Shown: piece after piece, positions 37,901-49,400 of the stretch
Numbering within the stretch: position 1 is the stretch's first letter
Layout of the letters: each line of letters begins with the position of its first letter
Source of the DNA: Karalla daura
Taxonomy: Eukaryota; Chordata; Actinopteri; Chaetodontiformes; Leiognathidae
Assembly: GCA_029224185.1 (NCBI GenBank)
Contig: CM055192.1
Span: forward strand, 4,337,076 to 4,401,075
DNA: 64,000 nt
Reading direction: 5' to 3'
Made by a program: the position numbers and the translations under genes
The notes under the pieces: model-generated
What the model was told of the DNA's origin: nothing
The model's input: only the letters and a program-made list of their open reading frames with translations
Databases searched by the model: none

Positions 37901-39775
37901 TTCCAGTGAGCGTGGGCCACCCCGGAGGCGGCCCACACCCCAAATGGTGGGTTTGGGCTCGCTCGCTCGGGGTCGGGATCTCGGCCAAAACGACAGGTCC
38001 GGGGTGGTCGTTTTTTTCACTTTCGGCGAGCTTTAATATCTCAGCTCCAGGGTCAAATCCGGCATCGGGATTGCTTTTTCCAGTATGCGTGGGCCACCCC
38101 GGAGGCGGCTCACACCCCAAATGGTGGGTTTGGGCTCGCTCGCTCGGGGTCGGGATCTCGGCCAAAACGACAGGTCCGGGGTGGTCGTTTTTTTCACTTT
38201 CGGCGAGCTTTAATATCTCAGCTCCAGGGTCAAATCCGGCATCGGGATTGCTTTTTCCAGTGAGCGTGGGCCACCCCGGAGGCGGCCCACACCCCAAATG
38301 GTGGGTTTGGGCTCGTTCGCTCGGGGTCGGGATCTCGGCCAAAACGACAGGTCCGGGGTGGTCGTTTTTTTCAATTTCGGCGAGCTTTTATATCTCAGCT
38401 CCAGGGTCAAATCCGGCATCGGGATTGCGTTTTCCAGTGAGCGTGGGCCACCCCGGAGGCGGCCCACACCCCAAATGGTGGGTTTGGGCTCGCTCGCTCG
38501 GGGTCGGGATCTCGGCCAAAACGACAGGTCCGGGGTGGTCGTTTTTTTCACTTTCGGCGAGCTTTAATATCTCAGCTCCAGGGTCAAATCCGGCATCGGG
38601 ATTGCTTTTTCCAGTGAGCGTGGGCCACCCCGGAGGCGGCTCACACCCCAAATGGTGGGTTTGGGCTCGCTCGCTCGGGGTCGGGATCTCGGCCAAAACG
38701 ACAGGTCCGGGGTGGTCGTTTTTTTCACTTTCGGCGAGCTTTAATATCTCAGCTCCAGGGTCAAATCCGGCATCGGGATTGCTTTTTCCAGTGAGCGTGG
38801 GCCACCCCGGAGGCGGCCCACACCCCAAATGGTGGGTTTGGGCTCGCTCGCTCGGGGTCGGGATCTCGGCCAAGACGACTGTTCCGGGGTGGTCGTTTTT
38901 TTCCCTTTCGGCGAGCTTTAATATTTCAGCTCCAGTGTCAAATCCGGCATCGGGATTGCTTTTTCCAGTGAGCGTGGGCCACCCCGGAGGCGGCCCACAC
39001 CCCAAATGGTGGGTTTGGGCTCGCTCGCTCGGGGTCGGGATCTCGGCCAAAACGACAGGTCCGGGGTGGTCGTTTTTTTCACTTTCGGCGAGCTTTAATA
39101 TCTCAGCTCCAGGGTCAAATCCGGCATCGGGATTGCTTTTTCCAGTATGCGTGGGCCACCCCGGAGGCGGCTCACACCCCAAATGGTGGGTTTGGGCTCG
39201 CTCGCTCGGGGTCGGGATCTCGGCCAAAACGACAGGTCCGGGGTGGTCGTTTTTTTCACTTTCGGCGAGCTTTAATATCTCAGCTCCAGGGTCAAATCCG
39301 GCATCGGGATTGCTTTTTCCAGTGAGCGTGGGCCACCCCGGAGGCGGCCCACACCCCAAATGGTGGGTTTGGGCTCGTTCGCTCGGGGTCGGGATCTCGG
39401 CCAAAACGACAGGTCCGGGGTGGTCGTTTTTTTCAATTTCGGCGAGCTTTTATATCTCAGCTCCAGGGTCAAATCCGGCATCGGGATTGCGTTTTCCAGT
39501 GAGCGTGGGCCACCCCGGAGGCGGCCCACACCCCAAATGGTGGGTTTGGGCTCGCTCGCTCGGGGTCGGGATCTCGGCCAAAACGACAGGTCCGGGGTGG
39601 TCGTTTTTTTCCCTTTCGGCGAGCTTTAATATCTCAGCTCCAGGGTCAAATCCGGCATCGGGATTGCTTTTTCCAGTGAGCGTGGGCCACCCCGGAGGCG
39701 GCCCACACCCCAAATGGTGGGTTTGGGCTCGCTCGCTCGGGGTCGGGATCTCGGCCAAAACGACAGGTCCGGGGT
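34997..39775 (+). repeat. 27-mer higher-order repeat, copy 1 (4,779 bp)
   Basis: There are 27 monomers of 177 bp. Rare variants recur exactly 4,779 bp later in copy 2: TTAATATGTCAG near 35737, GCTTGGGG near 36906, GATCTAGGCC (C to A at 37097) and GGGATTGTTTTTT near 37187. TCAATTTC appears near 35717, 36426, 38371 and 39434. CAGTATGCG appears near 38085 and 39147, exactly six monomers apart, so the unit contains its own internal 6-mer duplication. Confidence 0.92.
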
Positions 39776-42700
39776 GGTCGTTTTTTTCCCTTTCGGCGAG
39801 CTTTAATATCTCAGCTCCAGGGTCAAATCCGGCATCGGGATTGCTTTTTCCAGTGAGCGTGGGCCACCCCGGAGGCGGCCCACACCCCAAATGGTGGGTT
39901 TGGGCTCGCTCGCTCGGGGTCGGGATCTCGGCCAAAACGACAGGTCCGGGGTGGTCGTTTTTTTCACTTTCGGCGAGCTTTAATATCTCAGCTCCAGGGT
40001 CAAATCCGGCATCGGGATTGCTTTTTCCAGTGAGCGTGGGCCACCCCGGAGGCGGCCCACACCCCAAACGGTGGGTTTGGGCTCGCTCGCTCGGGGTCGG
40101 GATCTCGGCCAAAACGACAGGTCCGGGGTGGTCGTTTTTTTCACTTTCGGCGAGTTTTAATATCTCAGCTCCAGGGTCAAATCCGGCATCGGGATTGCTT
40201 TTTCCAGTGAGCGTGGGCCACCCCGGAGGCGGCCCACACCCCAAATGGTGGGTTTGGGCTCGCTCGCTCGGGGTCGGGATCTCGGCCAAAACGACAGGTC
40301 CGGGGTGGTCGTTTTTTTCACTTTCGGCGAGCTGTAATATCTCAGCTCCAGGGTCAAATCCGGCATCGGGATTGCTTTTTCCAGTGAGCGTGGGCCACCC
40401 CGGAGGCGGCCCACACCCCAAATGGTGGGTTTGGGCTCGCTCGCTCGGGGTCGGGATCTCGGCCAAAACGACAGGTCCGGGGTGGTCGTTTTTTTCAATT
40501 TCGGCGAGCTTTAATATGTCAGCTCCAGGGTCAAATCCGGCATCGGGATTGCTTTTTCCAGTGAGCGTGGGCCACCCCGGAGGCGGCCCACACCCCAAAT
40601 GGTGGGTTTGGGCTCGTTCGCTCGGGGTCGGGATCTCGGCCAAAACGACAGGTCCGGGGTGGTCGTTTTTTTCACTTTCGGCGAGCTTTAATATCTCAGC
40701 TCCAGGGTCAAATCCGGCATCGGGATTGCTTTTTCCAGTGAGCGTGGGCCACCCCGGAGGCGGCCCACACCCCAAATGGTGGGTTTGGGCTCGCTCGCTC
40801 GGGGTCGGGATCTCGGCCAAAACGACAGGTCCGGGGTGGTCGTTTTTTTCACTTTCGGCGAGCTTTAATATCTCAGCTCCAGGGTCAAATCCGGCATCGG
40901 GATTGCTTTTTCCAGTGAGCGTGGGCCACCCCGGAGGCGGCCCACACCCCAAATGGTGGGTTTGGGCTCGTTCGCTCGGGGTCGGGATCTCGGCCAAAAC
41001 GACAGGTCCGGGGTGGTCGTTTTTTTCACTTTCGGCGAGCTTTAATATCTCAGCTCCAGGGTCAAATCCGGCATCGGGATTGCTTTTTCCAGTGAGCGTG
41101 GGCCACCCCGGAGGCGGCCCACACCCCAAATGGTGGGTTTGGGCTCGTTCGCTCGGGGTCGGGATCTCGGCCAAAACGACAGGTCCGGGGTGGTCGTTTT
41201 TTTCAATTTCGGCGAGCTTTTATATCTCAGCTCCAGGGTCAAATCCGGCATCGGGATTGCGTTTTCCAGTGAGCGTGGGCCACCCCGGAGGCGGCCCACA
41301 CCCCAAATGGTGGGTTTGGGCTCGCTCGCTCGGGGTCGGGATCTCGGCCAAAACGACAGGTCCGGGGTGGTCGTTTTTTTCCCTTTCGGCGAGCTTTAAT
41401 ATCTCAGCTCCAGGGTCAAATCCGGCATCGGGATTGCTTTTTCCAGTGAGCGTGGGCCACCCCGGAGGCGGCCCACACCCCAAATGGTGGGTTTGGGCTC
41501 GCTCGCTCGGGGTCGGGATCTCGGCCAAAACGACAGGTCCGGGGTGGTCGTTTTTTTCACTTTCGGCGAGCTTTAATATCTCAGCTCCAGGGTCAAATCC
41601 GGCATCGGGATTGCTTTTTCCAGTGAGCGTGGGCCACCCCGGAGGCGGCTCACACCCCAAATGGTGGGTTTGGGCTCGCTCGCTTGGGGTCGGGATCTCG
41701 GCCAAAACGACAGGTCCGGGGTGGTCGTTTTTTTCCCTTTCGGCGAGCTTTAATATCTCAGCTCCAGGGTCAAATCCGGCATCGGGATTGCGTTTTCCAG
41801 TGAGCGTGGGCCACCCCGGAGGCGGCCCACACCCCAAATGGTGGGTTTGGGCTCGCTCGCTCGGGGTCGGGATCTAGGCCAAAACGACAGGTCCGGGGTG
41901 GTCGTTTTTTTCACTTTCGGCGAGCTTTAATATCTCAGCTCCAGGGTCAAATCCGGCATCGGGATTGTTTTTTCCAGTGAGCGTGGGCCACCCCGGAGGC
42001 GGCTCACACCCCAAATGGTGGGTTTGGGCTCGCTCGCTCGGGGTCGGGATCTCGGCCAAAACGACAGGTCCGGGGTGGTCGTTTTTTTCCCTTTCGGCGA
42101 GCTTTTATATCTCAGCTCCAGGGTCAAATCCGGCATCGGGATTGCGTTTTCCAGTGAGCGTGGGCCACCCCGGAGGCGGCCCACACCCCAAATGGTGGGT
42201 TTGGGCTCGCTCGCTCGGGGTCGGGATCTCGGCCAAAACGACAGGTCCGGGGTGGTCGTTTTTTTTCCCTTTCGGCGAGCTTTAATATCTCAGCTCCAGG
42301 GTCAAATCCGGCATCGGGATTGCTTTTTCCAGTGAGCGTGGGCCACCCCGGAGGCGGCTCACACCCCAAATGGTGGGTTTGGGCTCGCTCGCTCGGGGTC
42401 GGGATCTCGGCCAAGACGACTGTTCCGGGGTGGTCGTTTTTTTGCCTTTCGGCGAGCTTGAATATCTCAGCTCCAGTGTCAAATCCGGCATCGGGATTGC
42501 TTTTTCCAGTGAGCGTGGGCCACCCCGGAGGCGGCCCACACCCCAAATGGTGGGTTTGGGCTCGCTCGCTCGGGGTCGGGATCTCGGCCAAGACGACTGT
42601 TCCGGGGTGGTCGTTTTTTTTCCCTTTCGGCGAGCTTTAATATTTCAGCTCCAGTGTCAAATCCGGCATCGGGATTGCTTTTTCCAGTGAGCGTGGGCCA

Positions 42701-44556
42701 CCCCGGAGGCGGCCCACACCCCAAATGGTGGGTTTGGGCTCGCTCGCTCGGGGTCGGGATCTCGGCCAAAACGACAGGTCCGGGGTGGTCGTTTTTTTCA
42801 CTTTCGGCGAGCTTTAATATCTCAGCTCCAGGGTCAAATCCGGCATCGGGATTGCTTTTTCCAGTATGCGTGGGCCACCCCGGAGGCGGCTCACACCCCA
42901 AATGGTGGGTTTGGGCTCGCTCGCTCGGGGTCGGGATCTCGGCCAAAACGACAGGTCCGGGGTGGTCGTTTTTTTCACTTTCGGCGAGCTTTAATATCTC
43001 AGCTCCAGGGTCAAATCCGGCATCGGGATTGCTTTTTCCAGTGAGCGTGGGCCACCCCGGAGGCGGCCCACACCCCAAATGGTGGGTTTGGGCTCGTTCG
43101 CTCGGGGTCGGGATCTCGGCCAAAACGACAGGTCCGGGGTGGTCGTTTTTTTCAATTTCGGCGAGCTTTTATATCTCAGCTCCAGGGTCAAATCCGGCAT
43201 CGGGATTGCGTTTTCCAGTGAGCGTGGGCCACCCCGGAGGCGGCCCACACCCCAAATGGTGGGTTTGGGCTCGCTCGCTCGGGGTCGGGATCTCGGCCAA
43301 AACGACAGGTCCGGGGTGGTCGTTTTTTTCACTTTCGGCGAGCTTTAATATCTCAGCTCCAGGGTCAAATCCGGCATCGGGATTGCTTTTTCCAGTGAGC
43401 GTGGGCCACCCCGGAGGCGGCTCACACCCCAAATGGTGGGTTTGGGCTCGCTCGCTCGGGGTCGGGATCTCGGCCAAAACGACAGGTCCGGGGTGGTCGT
43501 TTTTTTCACTTTCGGCGAGCTTTAATATCTCAGCTCCAGGGTCAAATCCGGCATCGGGATTGCTTTTTCCAGTGAGCGTGGGCCACCCCGGAGGCGGCCC
43601 ACACCCCAAATGGTGGGTTTGGGCTCGCTCGCTCGGGGTCGGGATCTCGGCCAAGACGACTGTTCCGGGGTGGTCGTTTTTTTCCCTTTCGGCGAGCTTT
43701 AATATTTCAGCTCCAGTGTCAAATCCGGCATCGGGATTGCTTTTTCCAGTGAGCGTGGGCCACCCCGGAGGCGGCCCACACCCCAAATGGTGGGTTTGGG
43801 CTCGCTCGCTCGGGGTCGGGATCTCGGCCAAAACGACAGGTCCGGGGTGGTCGTTTTTTTCACTTTCGGCGAGCTTTAATATCTCAGCTCCAGGGTCAAA
43901 TCCGGCATCGGGATTGCTTTTTCCAGTATGCGTGGGCCACCCCGGAGGCGGCTCACACCCCAAATGGTGGGTTTGGGCTCGCTCGCTCGGGGTCGGGATC
44001 TCGGCCAAAACGACAGGTCCGGGGTGGTCGTTTTTTTCACTTTCGGCGAGCTTTAATATCTCAGCTCCAGGGTCAAATCCGGCATCGGGATTGCTTTTTC
44101 CAGTGAGCGTGGGCCACCCCGGAGGCGGCCCACACCCCAAATGGTGGGTTTGGGCTCGTTCGCTCGGGGTCGGGATCTCGGCCAAAACGACAGGTCCGGG
44201 GTGGTCGTTTTTTTCAATTTCGGCGAGCTTTTATATCTCAGCTCCAGGGTCAAATCCGGCATCGGGATTGCGTTTTCCAGTGAGCGTGGGCCACCCCGGA
44301 GGCGGCCCACACCCCAAATGGTGGGTTTGGGCTCGCTCGCTCGGGGTCGGGATCTCGGCCAAAACGACAGGTCCGGGGTGGTCGTTTTTTTCCCTTTCGG
44401 CGAGCTTTAATATCTCAGCTCCAGGGTCAAATCCGGCATCGGGATTGCTTTTTCCAGTGAGCGTGGGCCACCCCGGAGGCGGCCCACACCCCAAATGGTG
44501 GGTTTGGGCTCGCTCGCTCGGGGTCGGGATCTCGGCCAAAACGACAGGTCCGGGGT
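39776..44556 (+). repeat. 27-mer higher-order repeat, copy 2 (4,781 bp)
   Basis: This is an adjacent head-to-tail copy of 34997-39775. All the rare markers recur, including C to A at 41876, GCTTGGGG near 41685 and TTAATATGTCAG near 40516. Two single-T gains, T8 at 42259-42266 and 42614-42621, are private to this copy and explain its extra 2 bp, so they arose after the duplication. These two T8 monomers have TCCC after the tract and the T8-HOR monomers have TCAC, so they are independent mutations. Confidence 0.92.
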
Positions 44557-47500
44557 GGTCGTTTTTTTCACTTTCGGCGAGCTTTAATATCTCAGCTCCA
44601 GGGTCAAATCCGGCATCGGGATTGCTTTTTCCAGTGAGCGTGGGCCACCCCGGAGGCGGCCCACACCCCAAATGGTGGGTTTGGGCTCGCTCGCTCGGGG
44701 TCGGGATCTCGGCCAAAACGACAGGTCCGGGGTGGTCGTTTTTTTCCCTTTCGGCGAGCTTTAATATCTCAGCTCCAGTGTCAAATCCGGCATCGGGATT
44801 GCTTTTTCCAGTGAGCGTGGGCCACCCCGGAGGCGGCCCACACCCCAAATGGTGGGTTTGGGCTCGCTCGCTCGGGGTCGGGATCTCGGCCAAAACGACA
44901 GGTCCGGGGTGGTCGTTTTTTTCACTTTCGGCGAGCTTTAATATCTCAGCTCCAGGGTCAAATCCGGCATCGGGATTGCTTTTTCCAGTGAGCGTGGGCC
45001 ACCCCGGAGGCGGCTCACACCCCAAATGGTGGGTTTGGGCTCGCTCGCTCGGGGTCGGGATCTCGGCCAAAACGACAGGTCCGGGGTGGTCGTTTTTTTC
45101 CCTTTCGGCGAGCTTTAATATCTCAGCTCCAGGGTCAAATCCGGCATCGGGATTGCGTTTTCCAGTGAGCGTGGGCCACCCCGGAGGCGGCCCACACCCC
45201 AAATGGTGGGTTTGGGCTCGCTCGCTCGGGGTCGGGATCTCGGCCAAAACGACAGGTCCGGGGTGGTCGTTTTTTTCACTTTCGGCGAGCTTTAATATCT
45301 CAGCTCCAGGGTCAAATCCGGCATCGGGATTGCTTTTTCCAGTGAGCGTGGGCCACCCCGGAGGCGGCTCACACCCCAAATGGTGGGTTTGGGCTCGCTC
45401 GCTCGGGGTCGGGATCTCGGCCAAAACGACAGGTCCGGGGGTGGTCGTTTTTTTCCCTTTCGGCGAGCTTTTATATCTCAGCTCCAGGGTCAAATCCGGC
45501 ATCGGGATTGCGTTTTCCAGTGAGCGTGGGCCACCCCGGAGGCGGCCCACACCCCAAATGGTGGGTTTGGGCTCGCTCGCTCGGGGTCGGGATCTCGGCC
45601 AAAACGACAGGTCCGGGGTGGTCGTTTTTTTCCCTTTCGGCGAGCTTTAATATCTCAGCTCCAGGGTCAAATCCGGCATCGGGATTGCTTTTTCCAGTGA
45701 GCGTGGGCCACCCCGGAGGCGGCCCACACCCCAAATGGTGGGTTTGGGCTCACTCGCTCGGGGTCGGGATCTCGGCCAAAACGACAGGTCCGGGGTGGTC
45801 GTTTTTTTCACTTTCGGCGAGCTTTAATATCTCAGCTCCAGGGTCAAATCCGGCATCGGGATTGCTTTTTCCAGTGAGCGTGGGCCACCCCGGAGGCGGC
45901 TCACACCCCAAATGGTGGGTTTGGGCTCGCTCGCTCGGGGTCGGGATCTCGGCCAAAACGACAGGTCCGGGGTGGTCGTTTTTTTCCCTTTCGGCGAGCT
46001 TTAATATCTCAGCTCCAGGGTCAAATCCGGCATCGGGATTGCTTTTTCCAGTGAGCGTGGGCCACCCCGGAGGCGGCCCACACCCCAAATGGTGGGTTTG
46101 GGCTCGCTCGCTCGGGGTCGGGATCTCGGCCAAAACGACAGGTCCGGGGTGGTCGTTTTTTTCACTTTCGGCGAGCTTTAATATCTCAGCTCCAGGGTCA
46201 AATCCGGCATCGGGATTGCTTTTTCCAGTGAGCGTGGGCCACCCCGGAGGCGGCCCACACCCCAAATGGTGGGTTTGGGCTCGCTCGCTCGGGGTCGGGA
46301 TCTCGGCCAAAACGACAGGTGCGGGGTGGTCGTTTTTTTCACTTTCGGCGAGCTTTAATATCTCAGCTCCAGGGTCAAATCCGGCATCGGGATTGCTTTT
46401 TCCAGTGAGCGTGGGCCACCCCGGACGCGGCACACACCCCAAATGGTGGGTTTGGGCTCGCTCGCTCGGGGTCGGGATCTCGGCCAAAACGACAGGTCCG
46501 GGGTGGTCGTTTTTTTCACTTTCGGCGAGCTTTAATATCTCAGCTCCAGTGTCAAATCCGGCATCGGGATTGCTTTTTCCAGTGAGCGTGGGCCACCCCG
46601 GAGGCGGCCCACACCCCAAATGGTGGGTTTGGGCTCGCTCGCTCGGGGTCGGGATCTCGGCCAAAACGACAGGTCCGGGGTGGTCGTTTTTTTCACTTTC
46701 GGCGAGCTTTAATATCTCAGCTCCAGGGTCAAATCCGGCATCGGGATTGCTTTTTCCAGTGAGCGTGGGCCACCCCGGAGGCGGCCCACACCCCAAATGG
46801 TGGGTTTGGGCTCGCTCGCTCGGGGTCGGGATCTCGGCCAAAACGACAGGTCCGGGGTGGTCGTTTTTTTCACTTTCGGCGAGCTTTAATATCTCAGCTC
46901 CAGGGTCAAATTCGGCATCGGGATTGCTTTTTCCAGTGAGCGTGGGCCACCCCGGAGGCGGCTCACACCCCAAATGGTGGGTTTGGGCTCGCTCGCTCGG
47001 GGTCGGGATCTCGGCCAAAACGACAGGTCCGGGGTGGTCGTTTTTTTCCCTTTCGGCGAGCTTTAATATCTCAGCTCCAGGGTCATATCCGGCATCGGGA
47101 TTGCGTTTTCCAGTGAGCGTGGGCCACCCCGGAGGCGGCCCACACCCCAAATGGTGGGTTTGGGTTCGCTCGCTCGGGGTCGGGATCTCGGCCAAAACGA
47201 CAGGTCCGGGGTGGTCGTTTTTTTCACTTTCGGCGAGCTTTAATATCTCAGCTCCAGGGTCAAATCCGGCATCGGGATTGCTTTTTCCAGTGAGCGTGGG
47301 CCACCCCGGAGGCGGCTCACACCCCAAATGGTGGGTTTGGGCTCGCTCGCTCGGGGTCGGGATCTCGGCCAAAACGACAGGTCCGGGGGTGGTCGTTTTT
47401 TTCCCTTTCGGCGAGCTTTTATATCTCAGCTCCAGGGTCAAATCCGGCATCGGGATTGCGTTTTCCAGTGAGCGTGGGCCACCCCGGAGGCGGCCCACAC

Positions 47501-48452
47501 CCCAAATGGTGGGTTTGGGCTCGCTCGCTCGGGGTCGGGATCTCGGCCAAAACGACAGGTCCGGGGTGGTCGTTTTTTTCCCTTTCGGCGAGCTTTAATA
47601 TCTCAGCTCCAGTGTCAAATCCGGCATCGGGATTGCTTTTTCCAGTGAGCGTGGGCCACCCCGGAGGCGGCCCACACCCCAAATGGTGGGTTTGGGCTCG
47701 CTCGCTCGGGGTCGGGATCTCGGCCAAAACGACAGGTCCGGGGTGGTCGTTTTTTTCACTTTCGGCGAGCTTTAATATCTCAGCTCCAGGGTCAAATCCG
47801 GCATCGGGATTGCTTTTTCCAGTGAGCGTGGGCCACCCCGGAGGCGGCCCACACCCCAAATGGTGGGTTTGGGCTCGCTCGCTCGGGGTCGGGATCTCGG
47901 CCAAAACGACAGGTCCGGGGTGGTCGTTTTTTTCACTTTCGGCGAGCTTTAATATCTCAGCTCCAGGGTCAAATCCGGCATCGGGATTGCTTTTTCCAGT
48001 GAGCGTGGGCCACCCCGGACGCGGCACACACCCCAAATGGTGGGTTTGGGCTCGCTCGCTCGGGGTCGGGATCTCGGCCAAAACGACAGGTCCGGGGTGG
48101 TCGTTTTTTTCACTTTCGGCGAGCTTTAATATCTCAGCTCCAGTGTCAAATCCGGCATCGGGATTGCTTTTTCCAGTGAGCGTGGGCCACCCCGGAGGCG
48201 GCCCACACCCCAAATGGTGGGTTTGGGCTCGCTCGCTCGGGGTCGGGATCTCGGCCAAAACGACAGGTCCGGGGTGGTCGTTTTTTTCACTTTCGGCGAG
48301 CTTTAATATCTCAGCTCCAGGATCAAATCCGGCATCGGGATTGCGTTTTCCAGTGAGCGTGGGCCACCCCGGAGGCGGCTCACACCCCAAATGGTGGGTT
48401 TGGGCTCGCTCGCTCGGGGTCGGGATCTCGGCCAAGACGACTGTTCTGGGGT
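44557..48452 (+). repeat. G5-marked block, copy 1 (22 monomers)
   Basis: There are 22 monomers with two G4-to-G5 gains at 45437-45441 and 47385-47389. Each is followed by a TCCC/GCTTTTAT/GCGTTTTCC monomer. Rare variants CGGACGCGGCACAC (near 46424 and 48016), TTCGGC (near 46911) and CATATCC (near 47084) recur at 55.9-58.4 kb. A monomer with GTGCGGGG (near 46319) is absent from the second copy, which is therefore 177 bp shorter here. Confidence 0.9.
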
Positions 48453-48572
48453 GGTCGTTTTTTTCCCTTTCGGCGAGCTTTGAAATCTCAGCTCCAGGAT
48501 CAAATGATCCTGGAGCTGAGATTTTAAAGCTCGCCGAAAGTGAAAAAGTGAAAAAAACGACCACCCCGGACC
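48453..48572. repeat. Fold-back (inverted) junction unit J2, 120 bp
   Basis: The inverted repeat is centred at 48503-48504 (AA), with arms GCTCCAGGATCA and TGATCCTGGAGC that extend outward through GCTTTGAAATC opposite GATTTTAAAGC with one mismatch. The inverted arm has the same 8-bp duplication (GTGAAAAAGTGAAAAAAA) and the same return point at GTCGTTTT (48574-48581) as J1. It follows an AAGACGACTGTTC monomer. The next monomer has a rare CATCGAGATT change near 48632, also found after J4. Confidence 0.94.
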
Positions 48573-49280
48573 TGTCGTTTTTTTCCCTTTCGGCGAGCTT
48601 TAATATCTCAGCTCCAGGGTCAAATCCGGCATCGAGATTGCTTTTTCCAGTGAGCGTGGGCCACCCCGGAGGCGGCCCACACCCCAAATGGTGGGTTTGG
48701 GCTCGCTCGCTCGGGGTCGGGATCTCGGCCAAAACGACAGGTCCGGGGTGGTCGTTTTTTTCACTTTCGGCGAGCTTTAATATCTCAGCTCCAGGGTCAA
48801 ATCCGGCATCGGGATTGCTTTTTCCAGTGAGCGTGGGCCACCCCGGAGGCGGCTCAAACCCCAAATGGTGGGTTTGGGCTCGCTCGCTCGGGGTCGGGAT
48901 CTCGGCCAAAACGACAGGTCCGGGGTGGTCGTTTTTTTCACTTTCGGCGAGCTTTAATATCTCAGCTCCAGGGTCAAATCCGGCATCGGGATTGCTTTTT
49001 CCAGTGAGCGTGGGCCACCCCGGAGGCGGCCCACACCCCAAATGGTGGATTTGGGCTCGCTCGCTCGGGGTCGGGATCTCGGCCAAAACGACAGGTCCGG
49101 GGTGGTCGTTTTTTTCACTTTCGGCGAGCTGTAATATCTCAGCTCCAGGATCAAATCCGGCATCAGGATTGCGTTTTCCAGTGAGCGTGGGCCACCCCGG
49201 AGGCGGCTCACACCCCAAATGGTGGGTTTGGGCTCGCTCGCTCGGGGTCGGGATCTCGGCCAAGACGACTGTTCCGGGGT
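48573..49280 (+). repeat. Four monomers between junctions J2 and J3
   Basis: Four 177-bp forward monomers separate two fold-back junctions, giving a centre-to-centre distance of 828 bp (4 x 177 + 120). They contain GGCTCAAACC near 48851, GTGGATTTGG near 49046 and GGATCAAATCCGGCATCAGG near 49147. The same spacing and most of the same variants recur at 58904-59611. Confidence 0.92.
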
Positions 49281-49400
49281 GGTCGTTTTTTTCCCTTTCG
49301 GCGAGCTTTAAAATCTCAGCTCCAGGGTCAAATGATCCTGGAGCTGAGATTTTAAAGCTCGCCGAAAGTGAAAAAGTGAAAAAAACGACCACCCCGGACC
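49281..49400. repeat. Fold-back (inverted) junction unit J3, 120 bp
   Basis: The centre AA lies at 49331-49332. The left arm has CCAGGGTCA and the right arm TGATCCTGG, so the innermost 10 bp have one mismatch. The rest of the stem (GCGAGCTTTAAAATCTCAG opposite its complement) is perfect over about 19 bp. It has the same 8-bp duplication in the inverted arm and the same return at GTCGTTTT as J1 and J2. The preceding monomer is again of the AAGACGACTGTTC class. Confidence 0.94.
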
